Shown: one piece after another, positions 63,476 to 64,000 of the stretch
Layout of the letters: the number at the start of each line of letters is the position of its first letter
Numbering within the stretch: position 1 is the first letter of the stretch
Assembly: GCF_041346945.1 (NCBI RefSeq)
Contig: NZ_CP166850.1
Span: forward strand, 4,588,001 to 4,652,000
Reading direction: 5' to 3'
Length of the DNA stretch: 64,000 nt
Source of the DNA: Amycolatopsis sp. cg9
Lineage (GTDB): Bacteria > Actinomycetota > Actinomycetes > Mycobacteriales > Pseudonocardiaceae
Made by a program: the position numbers and the translations under genes
Notes under the pieces: generated by a model
What the model saw: the letters and a program-made list of their open reading frames with translations, nothing else
What the model was told of the DNA's origin: nothing
Databases searched by the model: none

Positions 63476-63562
63476 AGCACCCCAATGTGGCGTTGGTTGC
63501 GTTCAACGCACCGAACGCCACATTGGGTGCGCTGGACGCACCGAACGCCACATTGGGGTGCT
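63476..63562. repeat. 87-base three-unit hairpin element, copy 2
   Basis: Outer arms 63476-63494 and 63544-63562 are perfect 19-base inverted copies, and the internal unit again repeats at a 30-base period. It differs from the copy at 52184-52270 at few positions. In the outer stem a G-C pair has become A-T on both sides, a compensatory change that keeps pairing. It lies one base beyond the stop of the marR-like gene. Confidence 0.87.
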
Positions 63563-63563
63563 T

Positions 63564-64000
63564 TCAGCGGAGCCGGGGGAGGGCGTCGCGGGCGGCGTGG
63601 CTCAGCGCCCGCAGGTCGTCGGCGAAGCGCTCGCGGTGCTCCGCCGGCACCGGCCGGAAGAAGAACTGCTCGATGTTCTCCACGTGCAGCCGGCTGGCGC
63701 GGACCGTCGTCTCCTCGCCCAGCGGCGTCAGCCGCACCAGCTGGACGCGGCCGTCGCGCGGGGACGGCGTGCGGGTCACCAGGCCGAGCGCGGCCATCCG
63801 GTCGACCAGCCGGGTCGCCCCGCCCGTCGTCAGGACCTGCTCCTGCGCGATCGAGCGCATCGTCAGCCCGTCCGGGCCCGCGCGGCCGACGATCAGCAGC
63901 ACCTCGTACATCAGGTGCGTGATCCCGCATTCCCGCTCCAGCGCCCGCCCGAGCAGGTACTCGAGGCGGTTCGCCGCGCCCTGCAGCCGCCCGAAGGCCA
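63564..64000 (-). CDS. MarR-family regulator (partial, runs off the window)
   Basis: The visible part (about 145 residues at the C-terminal side) reads FGRLQGAANRLEYLLGRALE, then a MarR winged helix (MRSIAQEQVLTTGGATRLVDRM and LGLVTRTPSPRDGRV, with LTPLGEE). The start lies beyond 64000. MarR proteins usually respond to phenolic compounds or oxidants and control adjacent transporters or enzymes, none of which is visible. The 87-base hairpin element follows its stop. Confidence 0.87.
   Translation of the reverse strand, partial: AFGRLQGAANRLEYLLGRALERECGITHLMYEVLLIVGRAGPDGLTMRSIAQEQVLTTGGATRLVDRMAALGLVTRTPSPRDGRVQLVRLTPLGEETTVRASRLHVENIEQFFFRPVPAEHRERFADDLRALSHAARDALPRLR

Noticed and set aside
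63441..63551. An N-terminal extension of the DUF2786 protein
   Set aside because: The extra codons lie in the dispersed 87-base repeat and give a Ala/Asn/Gly-rich stretch that belongs to no domain.

Overview
The window comes from the chromosome of a high-GC actinomycete. GC is very high at third codon positions, GTG starts are common, ATGA/GTGA stop-start overlaps are frequent, and the gene set includes acylphosphatase-SMC-FtsY, a cox-like molybdenum hydroxylase operon, kdpFABC-DE and a pca operon. Gene content and style suggest Pseudonocardiaceae, most likely Amycolatopsis or a close relative; that assignment is inference. No prophage, integrase, insertion sequence or CRISPR array is visible. 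The only RNA gene found is one tRNA-Arg.

Layout. 134-4647: beta-ketoadipate (protocatechuate) genes pcaF-H-G-D-C with an IclR regulator; pcaB is absent. 4640-15961: molybdenum hydroxylase (form II CoxL) genes with MocA-like, MoxR, VWA, XdhC and CoxG accessory genes, interrupted by a GT-C membrane protein and the tRNA. 15968-24957: a diguanylate cyclase, a flavoprotein monooxygenase, secreted proteins (including a discoidin-FN3-phosphoesterase), an MFS transporter, an exported beta-propeller, and a TetR/CYP102-like P450 pair. 24923-35298: a divergent myo-inositol catabolic locus (iolC, aldolase, iolB, iolD, ABC importer and iolE-like genes on the minus strand; lacI and iolG on the plus strand) around LacI-type palindromic operators. 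35343-38818: small enzymes, a broken LysR remnant and asnB. 39143-46854: a tightly overlapped kdpF-A-B-C-D-E potassium operon. 46879-57070: small membrane proteins, a Thr/Pro-rich surface protein, and acylphosphatase and SMC, separated from ftsY by a minus-strand block (DUF3455 protein, sodium/solute symporter, AnmK). 57067-64000: small proteins, an AllR-like IclR regulator divergent from malate synthase, a frameshifted HpcH/HpaI-like gene, a DUF2786 protein and a partial MarR regulator.

How it works together. Much of the window concerns carbon acquisition: aromatics through protocatechuate, inositol, possibly N-heterocycles or aldehydes through the Mo enzyme, glyoxylate through malate synthase, and possibly peptidoglycan sugars through AnmK plus a symporter. 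Each catabolic block has its own local regulator (IclR, LacI, TetR, IclR), and several carry visible palindromic or phased operator-like DNA.

Most unusual features. (1) A family of post-stop-codon elements made of one arm plus two inverted copies at a 30-bp period, present three times; two near-identical copies show a compensatory base-pair change. (2) A single-base frameshift at a CCCGGGG heptamer in the gene after malate synthase. (3) A P450 whose key residues align with the P450 BM3 haem domain but which has no reductase domain. (4) A pca operon with separate pcaD and pcaC and no pcaB. (5) A recurrent palindrome GTCCACWGTGGAC inside coding regions that uses otherwise rare codons.
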